Shown: piece after piece, positions 16,214-24,774 of the stretch
How the letters are laid out: each line of letters begins with the position of its first letter
Position numbering within the stretch: position 1 is the first letter of the stretch
DNA from: Candidatus Zixiibacteriota bacterium
GTDB lineage: Bacteria > Zixibacteria > MSB-5A5 > GN15 > PGXB01
Direction: 5' to 3'
Assembly: GCA_026397505.1 (NCBI GenBank)
Contig: JAPLUR010000045.1
Span: 1 to 64,000 of the forward strand
Length of the DNA: 64,000 bases
Program-made: the position numbers and the translations under genes
The notes under the pieces: generated by a model
Seen by the model: the letters and a program-made list of their open reading frames with translations, nothing else
Database searches by the model: none
What the model was told of the DNA's origin: nothing

Positions 16214-17461
16214 TTATTTGACCGCTTTTCGGAGGGGCAGGACAATCTGGAAAACGGTTTCCCCGGGGTGCGACCGGAGCAGGGTTATTCTTCCGCCGTG
16301 ATAATCCTCGACGATGCGGCGGGCCAGGGTCAGTCCCAGTCCCCAGCCTCGTTTTTTGGTCGTAAAGCCGGGGCGGAACAATTTCCGGGCCGTGCCCGAC
16401 GGTATACCGCTTCCATTATCAATGACTTGAACGATCAATCCGTAGGAGTCCCGGGCAAGAGTGGATAGAATCTCTACCCGTCCTTTCTGAGGGTCAACGG
16501 CTTGAAGCGAATTTTTTACAAGGTTTTCGACGGCCCAAGTAATCAGTTCGCCGTTTAATTTTACCGGCGGCAGGTCAGCCAGGGTGCAGATGATTTGAAT
16601 TCCTTTCCCGTCATAAGGAAGACGGCGCCGGTAATAGGCAGCGGTCTCTTCCAAGAGGACATTTATATTGATTTCTTTCAATTCCGGCTTGGAGCCTATT
16701 TGGCCGAACCGGTTGGCCACTCTCTGCAGCCGGTCGACATCGGTCTTCATCTGCCGAAATATGTCAGCCGTCTCAATATCTGTCGATTTATCGACCGCGC
16801 CTTCACCCCGGGCTTTATCCGGAAGCAATTCCAGCCACCCCATCAAAGAGGAAATCGGCGTGCCCAGTTGGTGCGCGGTCTCTTTGGCCATACCGACCCA
16901 GATGTGTCGTTCCTCGGAACGCCGGATATTCTGGAAACCGATAAATCCAACCAGGATAAAGGCTCCGACCAGCCCAATTTCGATAAAGGGCATCCGCTGC
17001 AACTGCCGAATGACAGGAGAATCACCATAGTAGAAATAGTTAATGGTCGTTTTACCGAATTTAAGCGGAATTTCCCGACCGCTCTGCTTCAGTTCATCGA
17101 CCAGCTTCTGCACTCTGGATCTGGTCTCGGGCAGAGGATCATTATCGATTATGCCTTCGACATTGCGCCAGAAAATCGGCTGCCCTTCGGGATCGGCGAT
17201 GACCACGGGGAAATTGGCCTTCTTAATCACCTCTTCAAAAATGATTTGAACCTCGCCGCTGGAAGTGCTGTCGCTGGCGGCTTTCTGCCAGAGATTGACA
17301 TACGATCGCACCATCTGTTCGGCATCCTCCTTGAGTTGTTCAATGACATCCAGGGTATACCAGATGAAAACAATCGAGATGAGGACAATTCCCGCCAGCA
17401 GAAACAGTTTGAAAAGGGTCGTCGCCCCGATGGCGAGTCTGATGTTTCTTTTCTTATTCAC
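16214..17461 (-). CDS. membrane sensor histidine kinase (PorY-like H-box)
   Basis: A 415-residue kinase. Transmembrane helices at about 15-34 and 159-178 enclose a roughly 120-residue periplasmic sensor with no recognised fold. The H-box MAKETAHQLGTPISSL has His197 and is the sequence type common in Bacteroidetes-lineage kinases, including those that partner PorX-like regulators. HATPase_c has NLVKNSLQAV (N-box), DNGSGIP, and GWGLGLTLARRI. It overlaps the end of serS by eight bases and precedes the PorX-like gene, so it is the obvious cognate sensor. Pairing is inferred from position. Confidence 0.88.
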   Translation of the reverse strand: MNKKRNIRLAIGATTLFKLFLLAGIVLISIVFIWYTLDVIEQLKEDAEQMVRSYVNLWQKAASDSTSSGEVQIIFEEVIKKANFPVVIADPEGQPIFWRNVEGIIDNDPLPETRSRVQKLVDELKQSGREIPLKFGKTTINYFYYGDSPVIRQLQRMPFIEIGLVGAFILVGFIGFQNIRRSEERHIWVGMAKETAHQLGTPISSLMGWLELLPDKARGEGAVDKSTDIETADIFRQMKTDVDRLQRVANRFGQIGSKPELKEININVLLEETAAYYRRRLPYDGKGIQIICTLADLPPVKLNGELITWAVENLVKNSLQAVDPQKGRVEILSTLARDSYGLIVQVIDNGSGIPSGTARKLFRPGFTTKKRGWGLGLTLARRIVEDYHGGRITLLRSHPGETVFQIVLPLRKAVK

Positions 17462-18728
17462 GTCCGGTTATTTCCGCAAGGCCGCCCAGATAAGGTCGCA
17501 AAACCTCAGGTATCAAAATGGTCCCGTATTCGGTTTGATTATTTTCAAGGATGACCGGCACCAGCCGTGCCAGAGCGACCCCGGAGCCGTTGAGCGTATG
17601 GACAAAGTGGACTTTTTTATCCTTATCGCGAAATCGGGTGTTCATGCGACGGGCCTGGAAAGCCTCGAAATTGGTGACCGAGGATATCTCCAGGTATTTT
17701 CCCATGCCGGCCGCCCAGATTTCGATATCGTAGCATTTGGCCCCGGCAAAAGATAAATCGCCGGTGGAGAGAAGCCGTACCCGATACGGGATTTTAAGCG
17801 CCTGGATGATTTTCTCCGCCTGCTGTAACAGAGTTTCATGTTCTTCATAGGATCTATCCGGATGGACGATTTTGACCATTTCCACCTTATCGAACTGATG
17901 AACTCTGATCATCCCGCGGGTATCTTTCCCGGCCGCGCCCGCCTCACGCCGGAAGCAGGGGGTATAGGCGACATAGTAAACCGGCAGCTTCTCTACGGGA
18001 AGTATTTCATCTCGATGGAGATTGGTCACCGGCACTTCCGCGGTCGGGATGAGATAGAGGTTTTCCTCGGCCAATTTGTACATATCGGCGGCCAATTTGG
18101 GGAGCTGACCGGTGCCGGTCATGGACTCGGCATTGGCCAGAAAAGGAGGACAGATCTCGGTGAAACCATCGCGGCCGTGAGTATCGAGCATGAAAGATAT
18201 CAAAGCTCGCTGAAGTTTCGCACCGATTCCTTTCAAGACATAGAAACCAGACCCGGCGATCTTGGCCGCGGCGGGAAGATCGAGCAATCCGAATTTTTCC
18301 CCCAGATCCCAGTGTGGCAGAGGCGTGAAGGAAAACTGCGGTATTGTCCCCCATTCTTTGATGGTTTCGTTGCACCCTTCATCACATCCGATTGGGACCG
18401 ACGGATGCGGAATATTGGGAACCCATTTAAGTTTCTGATTCAATCCTTCTTCCAATTCCCGCAGTTCATTATCCTGAGAGGCAATTTTGTCACCGACTTC
18501 TTTCATCCGCGCGATGTCGGCAGCAGCATCTTGCTTGGCCTTTTTCTTGTTTGCAATCTCCTCACTGACTTTGTTGCGCAAGGCCTTTAGCTGCTCGACC
18601 TCGGCAATAATGGCCCTGCGGCGTGTGTCAAGCTGAAGGATTTCGTCAATATCTGCCTTCTCGTTCTTGTTTTTGACCGCATCTTTAACCAGTTGCGGGT
18701 TTTCCCGGATAAATTTAATATCAAGCAT
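17454..18728 (-). CDS. serS: seryl-tRNA synthetase
   Basis: A 424-residue class II synthetase charging tRNA-Ser and, through selenocysteine or other pathways, supplying Ser-tRNA. The N-terminal long coiled-coil arm (about 30-100; Lys/Ala/Glu-rich) binds the tRNA variable arm. Motif 2 is CFRREAGAAGKDTRGM, and motif 3 is NGSGVALARLVPVILEN ending in IPEVLRPYLGG. The length is typical. It is the first gene of the block read from the promoter at 18800-18828 and overlaps the kinase downstream. Confidence 0.97.
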   Translation of the reverse strand: MLDIKFIRENPQLVKDAVKNKNEKADIDEILQLDTRRRAIIAEVEQLKALRNKVSEEIANKKKAKQDAAADIARMKEVGDKIASQDNELRELEEGLNQKLKWVPNIPHPSVPIGCDEGCNETIKEWGTIPQFSFTPLPHWDLGEKFGLLDLPAAAKIAGSGFYVLKGIGAKLQRALISFMLDTHGRDGFTEICPPFLANAESMTGTGQLPKLAADMYKLAEENLYLIPTAEVPVTNLHRDEILPVEKLPVYYVAYTPCFRREAGAAGKDTRGMIRVHQFDKVEMVKIVHPDRSYEEHETLLQQAEKIIQALKIPYRVRLLSTGDLSFAGAKCYDIEIWAAGMGKYLEISSVTNFEAFQARRMNTRFRDKDKKVHFVHTLNGSGVALARLVPVILENNQTEYGTILIPEVLRPYLGGLAEITGRE

Positions 18729-18799
18729 ATCTTACTCTATTTTCTCAAAAGATTATACGCAGTAACCTTTTGGCAAACATTTATATATACTTTTTCGGC

Positions 18800-18828
18800 A
18801 AGATAAAGGTTTTGAAAAGGGGTGTCAA
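18800..18828 (-). promoter_or_regulatory. sigma-70 promoter of the serS operon
   Basis: Read on the minus strand: TTGACA (18828-18823), a 17-base spacer and TATCTT (18805-18800). The -35 box is perfect and the -10 box matches at four of six. The predicted start near 18793 leaves a leader of about 65 bases before serS. Confidence 0.7.
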
Positions 18829-18863
18829 GGGTGGTATGATCGATGATATGCCATTGCAGGAGG

Positions 18864-18892
18864 TTGACAGGAATTTAGCTGGCCGGTATTTG
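18864..18892 (+). promoter_or_regulatory. possible promoter of rpmB
   Basis: TTGACA (18864-18869) is followed after 17 bases by TATTTG (18887-18892). The -35 is perfect and the -10 is weak. It is arranged back to back with the serS promoter, 35 bases away, so the two could share regulation. Confidence 0.4.
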
Positions 18893-18964
18893 TTAGACAA
18901 TTTATCTTGCTTTTTTGGTCAAAATGATTATTATTGGAAGTTTATATTTTTGGAGTATATAGAA

Positions 18965-19183
18965 ATGGCTAAAGTATGCGAAATCTGTGGGAAAAAGCCT
19001 GCTGTCGGGGCCAATGTCTCCCACGCCCATAATGTGACCAAAAGGCGCTGGAATCCGAATCTCCGCAATGTTCGGGCCAGTGTCGATGGGTCGGTCAGGA
19101 CTGTCAAGATATGCACCGGTTGCCTTAAGGCCGGGAAAATTCTGAAAGTCACCAGAGCCAAAAAAGCGGTTCCGGCGAAATAG
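18965..19183 (+). CDS. rpmB: 50S ribosomal protein L28 (bL28)
   Basis: A 72-residue protein of the large subunit. The true start is the ATG at 18965 with GGAG upstream; the longer reading from 18770 runs through the promoter. Signatures: CEICGKKPAVGANVSHAHN and RRWNPNLRNVRA. Two Cys pairs (C-x-x-C at 5/8 and a CTGC motif) indicate the zinc-binding (C+) form. It is monocistronic, with its own promoter and terminator; rpmG is not adjacent. Confidence 0.95.
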   Translation: MAKVCEICGKKPAVGANVSHAHNVTKRRWNPNLRNVRASVDGSVRTVKICTGCLKAGKILKVTRAKKAVPAK

Positions 19184-19228
19184 TCCGGGAAACGCGATTT
19201 GCTATAGGTCAATGAGATTGCAGCATTT

Positions 19229-19257
19229 AAACCGTCTTGGCAAGAGACGGTTTTTTT
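19229..19257 (+). terminator. intrinsic terminator of rpmB
   Basis: AAACCGTCT (19229-19237) pairs with AGACGGTTT (19245-19253) over a seven-base loop and runs into seven T residues (19251-19257). It lies 45 bases past the stop. Confidence 0.9.
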
Positions 19258-19391
19258 GTATCTATGGCTGCTCGGAAATTTTTCTGCATTTACCTGTCAG
19301 TTTTCTTGCCGACAATTATAGATAACCACTCGGAGTAGTGCGCACGGAGGTAATAAAAACCTCCGGAGCCTGTTTTTGATGACGATTGAAC

Positions 19392-19420
19392 TTGACTAAA
19401 ATAGGCTTTATTACTATATT
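19392..19420 (+). promoter_or_regulatory. sigma-70 promoter of the secreted M6 protease
   Basis: TTGACT (19392-19397), a 17-base spacer and TATATT (19415-19420) match ten of twelve consensus bases. The start is predicted near 19427, with the GGAGG ribosome-binding site at 19442-19446. Confidence 0.75.
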
Positions 19421-19451
19421 ATTGATAGACTTACACACCTCGGAGGTTTTG

Positions 19452-22430
19452 ATGAAACGTCTTTTACTGCCGGTTCTTTTTATTTTCTCACTTCTTTTCC
19501 TTACCACTTTGCTAAAGGCCATGCCCCCTTCCGAAAAAGTTTTGCAACAACTTAAAGACGAGGGGAGATTTGATGAATATGTCAGGATAACTGCCGAGGC
19601 ACGAGCCCGGGGGTTTGATGTACCGATGTCCGATGACGGTAAGCTCCCAAAAAGCAAGGCCTTTGCGCAACTGACGGTTATGCGGGTGCTGGTTATTCTT
19701 ATTGATTACCCTGACAAGCCGTATACGGCAGGAGCGGCGGCGCCTACGCCTGCCCACTTTGATTCTGTCCTTTTTTCGGACGGCAGAAAGAATCCGACCG
19801 GCTCGATGAAAGAATTCTATATCGAAAACTCTTATGGCAATTTTATTCTTCAGGGAGATGTGGTCGGATGGTACCGAGCCTCGCAGCTATTCAGATATTA
19901 CACAAACTTTTGTGACGGTTCGCACGGATTTGGACCTTATCCCAATAATGCCCAAAAATTAGCGGAAGAGGCGGTCGCTCTGGCCGATCCCGATGTCGAC
20001 TATTCACTTTATGATAATGACCAGAACGGCTATGTTGACGGCATTTTTGTCGTTCATTCCGGCACCGGCACGGAGGAATCGGGCGATGACTGCGAGATCT
20101 GGTCGCATGCCTCGGGCATTCCCGCCCAGTTCAGAGACGGTGTGTATGTCTCATCATACTCGATGGAGCCGGAAGAAGCGGTCGGCGGCCCGATGATTTC
20201 GATCGGCGTCTTTTGTCATGAATATGGCCACACTCTCGGTCTTCCCGACCTATATGATTACGATTATTCCTCGCGTGGTTGCGGCAATTGGACGCTCATG
20301 GCGGGAGGAAGCTGGAACGGGGGAACGCGTCTTCCGGCTCAGCTTGATGTATGGAGCAAGAACCAACTGGGCTTTTTGTCCGTCACCAATGTAACCTCCA
20401 ATTTGAAAGACGTGTCAATCCCGGCGGTGGAATGGAATCCGGTCGGGTATCGCCTCTGGTCGGGGGGGTCGATGGGCAGTCAATATTTTCTGGTTGAGAA
20501 TCGCCGGAAACAGGGATTTGATGCCGCTCTTCCGGGGGAAGGAATTCTGATTTATCATGTTGATGAGACAGTCTGGGGTAACGATAACGAATGGCATCCG
20601 CACATTATGGTGGAGCAGGCGGATGGGAGATTCGATCTCCAGAACAATAACGGCGGCGGCGACGGCTCCGACCCTTATCCGGGTGCCGGCGGTGTCACTC
20701 ATTTTGACGATAAGACCAATCCCAATTCGAAATCATATGCTCCGGCCACGACGCAGGTAGCGGTTTGGGATATATCCTATTCCGATTCGATCATGAATGC
20801 CAACCTCGACATAAACTGGTCGCACCCTTATTATATACTCGATTCGTCCAAATTTGTCGACCCTAACGGTGATGGTTTCTATGATCCCGGTGAGACGGTC
20901 CGCTTCTATTTTTTCCTGAAAAACGACTGGCTGACCGCCAACGGTGTCACCGTAACTCTTTCATCGCCCGACCCCAATATAATCTTCACCACACCTTCGG
21001 TCTCTCTCTCGGCTATCAATGGTAATGGGGGAAAAGTCAACAATTTATCTGTCCCGATTGAGTATGTGGTTCCTAATACAATTAATCCGATCATTGATTC
21101 TTTTTACTTGACCATCGAGTCCGATGGCGGCACTTTTTATGACAGAATCGCTCTGGAAAAGGAAGTCGGGCACACGCGCATCCTGACCGTCAATGGCGAC
21201 CATAATGGAAGCTACGAGGATATCTATGTCGGTGACCTGCATGCAATGCGGGTTCCCACGCATATCTGGCGCAAGAATACCGCCGGTTCGCCCACCGGAT
21301 CGCTGCTCAGTAATTACACTACCGTAATTTGGTACACCGGCGACAGCGCCGCCGACTTTCTCACGCCAAATGATATAGCCGCAATGAAACAATTTCTGGA
21401 TAACGGCGGCCGGCTCTTCCTGACCGGCCAGGGCCTGGCCGGAGAGCTTCGGAATGAAGACTCCCTCTTTCTGGACAATTACCTGCATGCTCGCTTTGGA
21501 GGCAACCTTTTCTATTTTATACATCTGGGAGTCGCCGGTTCGCACATTGGAGATGGTTTCAAGGTTCGTTATGACAACGTCGGCACGCAGGTTTTTTCGC
21601 TTTCACAGCAGATTATACCTATCAACGGCGCCCAGCCGGAATTCAAGTTTCAGATTGGCAACAACTATTCCGCGCTCAGTTATCAGGGGACATTCAAAGT
21701 TGTTTACTTCAACTGGGGTTATGAGGCATTACTTAATACGGCCACTGCTTATGCCCGTCGCGACACAATAATGACCCGTATCCTGCTCTTTCTTGACGGC
21801 TGGGCTGCTCCCCCCTGTTTTGACACCGACGGCGACGGGTTCGGCAATCCCAATCATCCGGAAAATGTCTGCCGTCTGGACAACTGTCCCAGTGTGAGCA
21901 ATCCTGGGCAGGAGGATGCCGACGGTGATGGTGTCGGCGACGTCTGCGACAACTGCTCTGCCACGGCCAATCCTTTACAGAGCGATCAGGACGGCGACGG
22001 GTTCGGCGATGCCTGCGACAATTGCCCCAGTGTCGCCAATCTTGAACAGGCCGATGGCGACGGCGACGGAATCGGTAATCTGTGCGACAATTGCCCCGCT
22101 ATGGCTAACGCAGACCAGGCGGATGCCGACCATGACGGAATTGGTAATGTCTGCGATAATTGCCCGAATATCGCCAATCCGGGTCAGGAAGATTCCGACA
22201 GTGACGGCATCGGTGATGCCTGTGAATTCATCTGCGGTGATATCAATGGGAATCAACTGGTCAATATCCAGGATGTGACATATCTTATCAACTTCTTGTA
22301 CAAAGGCGGCCCGGCGCCGATTCCACCTCTTTCGGGCGATGTCAATGCCAGCGGCATAACTAATATTCAGGACGTAACTTATCTGATCAATTTCCTGTAT
22401 AAGGGGGGGCCGGTTCCGCATTGTCTATAG
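19452..22430 (+). CDS. secreted M6-family metalloprotease with TSP3 and dockerin-like repeats
   Basis: A 992-residue protein. The start at 19452 follows GGAGG by five bases and opens a signal peptide ([17 protein letters not shown]). The zinc site [11 protein letters not shown] has His256, Glu257 and His260, as in immune-inhibitor-A (M6) proteases; [14 protein letters not shown] and [14 protein letters not shown] are further M6 signatures. Central beta-sandwich segments follow (about 460-780). From residue 791 come Ca-binding thrombospondin type-3 repeats ([14 protein letters not shown] units) with paired Cys, then a dockerin-like pair from Cys928 ([24 protein letters not shown] twice), ending in PHCL. 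It is likely exported through Sec and held at or released from the cell surface. The tail is shared with the next two genes. Confidence 0.9.
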   Translation: MKRLLLPVLFIFSLLFLTTLLKAMPPSEKVLQQLKDEGRFDEYVRITAEARARGFDVPMSDDGKLPKSKAFAQLTVMRVLVILIDYPDKPYTAGAAAPTPAHFDSVLFSDGRKNPTGSMKEFYIENSYGNFILQGDVVGWYRASQLFRYYTNFCDGSHGFGPYPNNAQKLAEEAVALADPDVDYSLYDNDQNGYVDGIFVVHSGTGTEESGDDCEIWSHASGIPAQFRDGVYVSSYSMEPEEAVGGPMISIGVFCHEYGHTLGLPDLYDYDYSSRGCGNWTLMAGGSWNGGTRLPAQLDVWSKNQLGFLSVTNVTSNLKDVSIPAVEWNPVGYRLWSGGSMGSQYFLVENRRKQGFDAALPGEGILIYHVDETVWGNDNEWHPHIMVEQADGRFDLQNNNGGGDGSDPYPGAGGVTHFDDKTNPNSKSYAPATTQVAVWDISYSDSIMNANLDINWSHPYYILDSSKFVDPNGDGFYDPGETVRFYFFLKNDWLTANGVTVTLSSPDPNIIFTTPSVSLSAINGNGGKVNNLSVPIEYVVPNTINPIIDSFYLTIESDGGTFYDRIALEKEVGHTRILTVNGDHNGSYEDIYVGDLHAMRVPTHIWRKNTAGSPTGSLLSNYTTVIWYTGDSAADFLTPNDIAAMKQFLDNGGRLFLTGQGLAGELRNEDSLFLDNYLHARFGGNLFYFIHLGVAGSHIGDGFKVRYDNVGTQVFSLSQQIIPINGAQPEFKFQIGNNYSALSYQGTFKVVYFNWGYEALLNTATAYARRDTIMTRILLFLDGWAAPPCFDTDGDGFGNPNHPENVCRLDNCPSVSNPGQEDADGDGVGDVCDNCSATANPLQSDQDGDGFGDACDNCPSVANLEQADGDGDGIGNLCDNCPAMANADQADADHDGIGNVCDNCPNIANPGQEDSDSDGIGDACEFICGDINGNQLVNIQDVTYLINFLYKGGPAPIPPLSGDVNASGITNIQDVTYLINFLYKGGPVPHCL
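21822..22226 (+). repeat. tandem thrombospondin type-3 repeat tract
   Basis: About five units of roughly 69 bases encode D-x-D-x-D-G-x-G-D/N-x-C-D-N-C-P-x-x-x-N-x-x-Q. Each carries Asp ligands for calcium and two Cys. The units have diverged at the DNA level but keep the residue spacing, so the array is old or under protein-level selection. Confidence 0.85.
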
Positions 22431-22482
22431 GAAATCCATCCGAGATGGATAATAAAAAGAGAAATAGTGAAAGGAATGGGAT

Positions 22483-24666
22483 TTGAGTTCAAAACATGGG
22501 ACTGCCTCAAATGAATGGTTTCCGGGAAGGAATTCCCGGACGGGGGCGGATTGTATTACCACTCCGGGTGCAGCCGAATTTCTGCTGACGGCGTTTTTCC
22601 TGATTCTCTTATTATCACCGGTAGTGCAGGCGGAAAGAGCCACCTCTTCCGAAATGGAATTGGTTTGCCGGAACTGGCTGACCTATATGACCAATACCAG
22701 AGGGATCTGGGGGGGCTCGACCGCTCCGGCGGTTGTCAGGGTGCATGAAATTATCGTCAACGATACTCTTCTGGGTCGTTGTTTCATGATACAACCGGTC
22801 GGGTTTGTGATCGTGCCGGTGCTCAAAGAACTTCCGCCCGTTATGTACTGCTCCGATGAAAACGGCATCGACCTTTCCGAAGAAAAGGGTCTTCCGGCTC
22901 TTATAAAAGAGGTGTTACAGCATCGAGTCAGAAGTTTCGTGACGCGGTATGGTTCTCTGGATATTGCACAGCCCGATACCGGGGAGGTCATGATGGCCCG
23001 CGAGCAACGCGGGGAATGGGCTTTTTTCAATCAGAATGAAGAAACGTTCCGGACATCGCTGACGGCCAGAAAGATGATACCGATGGAGGATTTGGGGCCG
23101 CTCCTGACAAGTACCTGGCATCAGGGGGCACCATATAACAATTTCTGCCCGATGGGCGACGGCGGTCGCACGGTGGTGGGCTGTGTGGCCACGGCGGCCG
23201 CTCAGATTATGGCTTATTATAATTGGCCGCCCCAGGGCTCGGGCCGACGCACCAACTATTGGAACGGCGATTATTCCTGCGGCGGCAGCAGCCCGCCGCT
23301 TAATCTCCGGGCCGATTTCTCGGACACTTATGATTGGGCCAATATTCCCGATTATTGCTCGATGAGCAGTCCTGCGGCGGTACAGAAGGCCGTGGCCGAG
23401 CTGTGCTATGAAGTAGGTGTTGCCTACAATATGGATTATGGACGCTGCGGCTCAGGGGCCTATACCGGCAGCGGAACCGGTCTCTTTCCTTATTATTTCC
23501 GCTATCGAAATCAGATTCGCGAATTGAAGCGAAGCAGCTACACCCGTTATGATTGGTCGGCACTCATCCGCGATGAGATCGCGGCCGGGCGCCCCATTGC
23601 CTACGGCATTTACTCTCACGCCATTGTGGCCGACGGATGGCGGCGCATCGAAGTGACGGATCAGGTACACATGAACTACGGCTGGGGGGGAAGTCAGAAC
23701 GCCTGGTTTTCCGTCGACGAACTCTACTGCCCATGGAGCGGCTGCACTCCCTGGGTCGAGGATATGCTTACGAATATCGAACCGGATGATGACTGTTATT
23801 TTTCCGCCGATACCACCGGGGGTCAGGTACCGCTACCGGTTTCATTCACCGGAATCAATACTGTTCCCGCCGATAGTTGGATATGGTCTTTTGGCGATGG
23901 GGACTCCGCCTTTGTTCAATCCCCGACTCATGTTTTCCAGAAATCCGGCCAGCATGATGTAACACTCAAGATCATTTCCGGGACTGAAACACATACTTAT
24001 ACGGTTCCCAAGTACATTAATGCTCTTGGTGACACAATGACGGTGTACAGTGCTCTGGCCAAAGCCGACTCAATTGTCGAGGTCATTATTATGGGTGGGA
24101 ATACCGTTCCCCTTAATCACATAGTCATTCCGATCGGATACGGCGGTCCGCTTGACCTAAGCTATGACACATTTTCCACGACCGGTTGCCGCGCCGATTT
24201 ATTCCCGATAAAAACCAGGATGAGTTACGACCCCACCAACAAACGGATGGCTTTCTCCTTTCATAATTCTGTCAACGATACGCTCGAGCTGACTCCGGGA
24301 TACGGACCGATTCTCAAGCTTTACTTCCGTGCGCCACATTATTTCACCGATGCCGACACGGCGGTAATTTCATTGGAAGGATATGATATCTATAATGCCC
24401 TTTACTCGGGGTCGGTGCTTCAATATCAGCCCAATATAGAGGACGGCGCCGTATATAAATATTTCATTTGCGGTGATGCCGACGGCGAAGGTCGTGCGAA
24501 TATTATGGATGTCACTTACCTGATAAAGTATCTCTATAAGGACGGTCCGGCGCCCAATCCGCTCAGAGCTGCTGACGCTAATCATAGCGGCACTGTCAAT
24601 ATTCAGGATGTGACTCGGCTAATTAATTTCCTGTATCAGGCCGGCCCGCCGCCCGACTGCCTGTAG
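22483..24666 (+). CDS. secreted C10-family cysteine peptidase with PKD and dockerin-like domains (copy 1)
   Basis: About 727 residues. Streptopain-type (C10) catalytic Cys234 lies in VVGCVATAAAQIMAYYNWP and His379 in SHAIVADGW; HMNYGWGG follows. After the protease come a PKD-like domain (VSFTGINTVPADSWIWSFGD), a cohesin-like beta-sandwich (about 510-645) and a dockerin-like pair from CGDADGEG, ending PPDCL. The start is doubtful: the only suitable in-frame codon is TTG at 22483, with AAGGA eight bases before it, and it leaves an unusually long 33-residue stretch before the signal-peptide core (FLLTAFFLILLLSPVVQAE). It is a paralogue of the gene at 24775. Confidence 0.85.
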   Translation: MSSKHGTASNEWFPGRNSRTGADCITTPGAAEFLLTAFFLILLLSPVVQAERATSSEMELVCRNWLTYMTNTRGIWGGSTAPAVVRVHEIIVNDTLLGRCFMIQPVGFVIVPVLKELPPVMYCSDENGIDLSEEKGLPALIKEVLQHRVRSFVTRYGSLDIAQPDTGEVMMAREQRGEWAFFNQNEETFRTSLTARKMIPMEDLGPLLTSTWHQGAPYNNFCPMGDGGRTVVGCVATAAAQIMAYYNWPPQGSGRRTNYWNGDYSCGGSSPPLNLRADFSDTYDWANIPDYCSMSSPAAVQKAVAELCYEVGVAYNMDYGRCGSGAYTGSGTGLFPYYFRYRNQIRELKRSSYTRYDWSALIRDEIAAGRPIAYGIYSHAIVADGWRRIEVTDQVHMNYGWGGSQNAWFSVDELYCPWSGCTPWVEDMLTNIEPDDDCYFSADTTGGQVPLPVSFTGINTVPADSWIWSFGDGDSAFVQSPTHVFQKSGQHDVTLKIISGTETHTYTVPKYINALGDTMTVYSALAKADSIVEVIIMGGNTVPLNHIVIPIGYGGPLDLSYDTFSTTGCRADLFPIKTRMSYDPTNKRMAFSFHNSVNDTLELTPGYGPILKLYFRAPHYFTDADTAVISLEGYDIYNALYSGSVLQYQPNIEDGAVYKYFICGDADGEGRANIMDVTYLIKYLYKDGPAPNPLRAADANHSGTVNIQDVTRLINFLYQAGPPPDCL

Positions 24667-24774
24667 ATTGGATTGACGGAAATAATCAGATGACGATATC
24701 TTCAAGAAAACAAGTATTGTTCAGCACTCTTATGACTGTCAGCCTTGTATGACATGTCCCCACGTGAGGAGATT

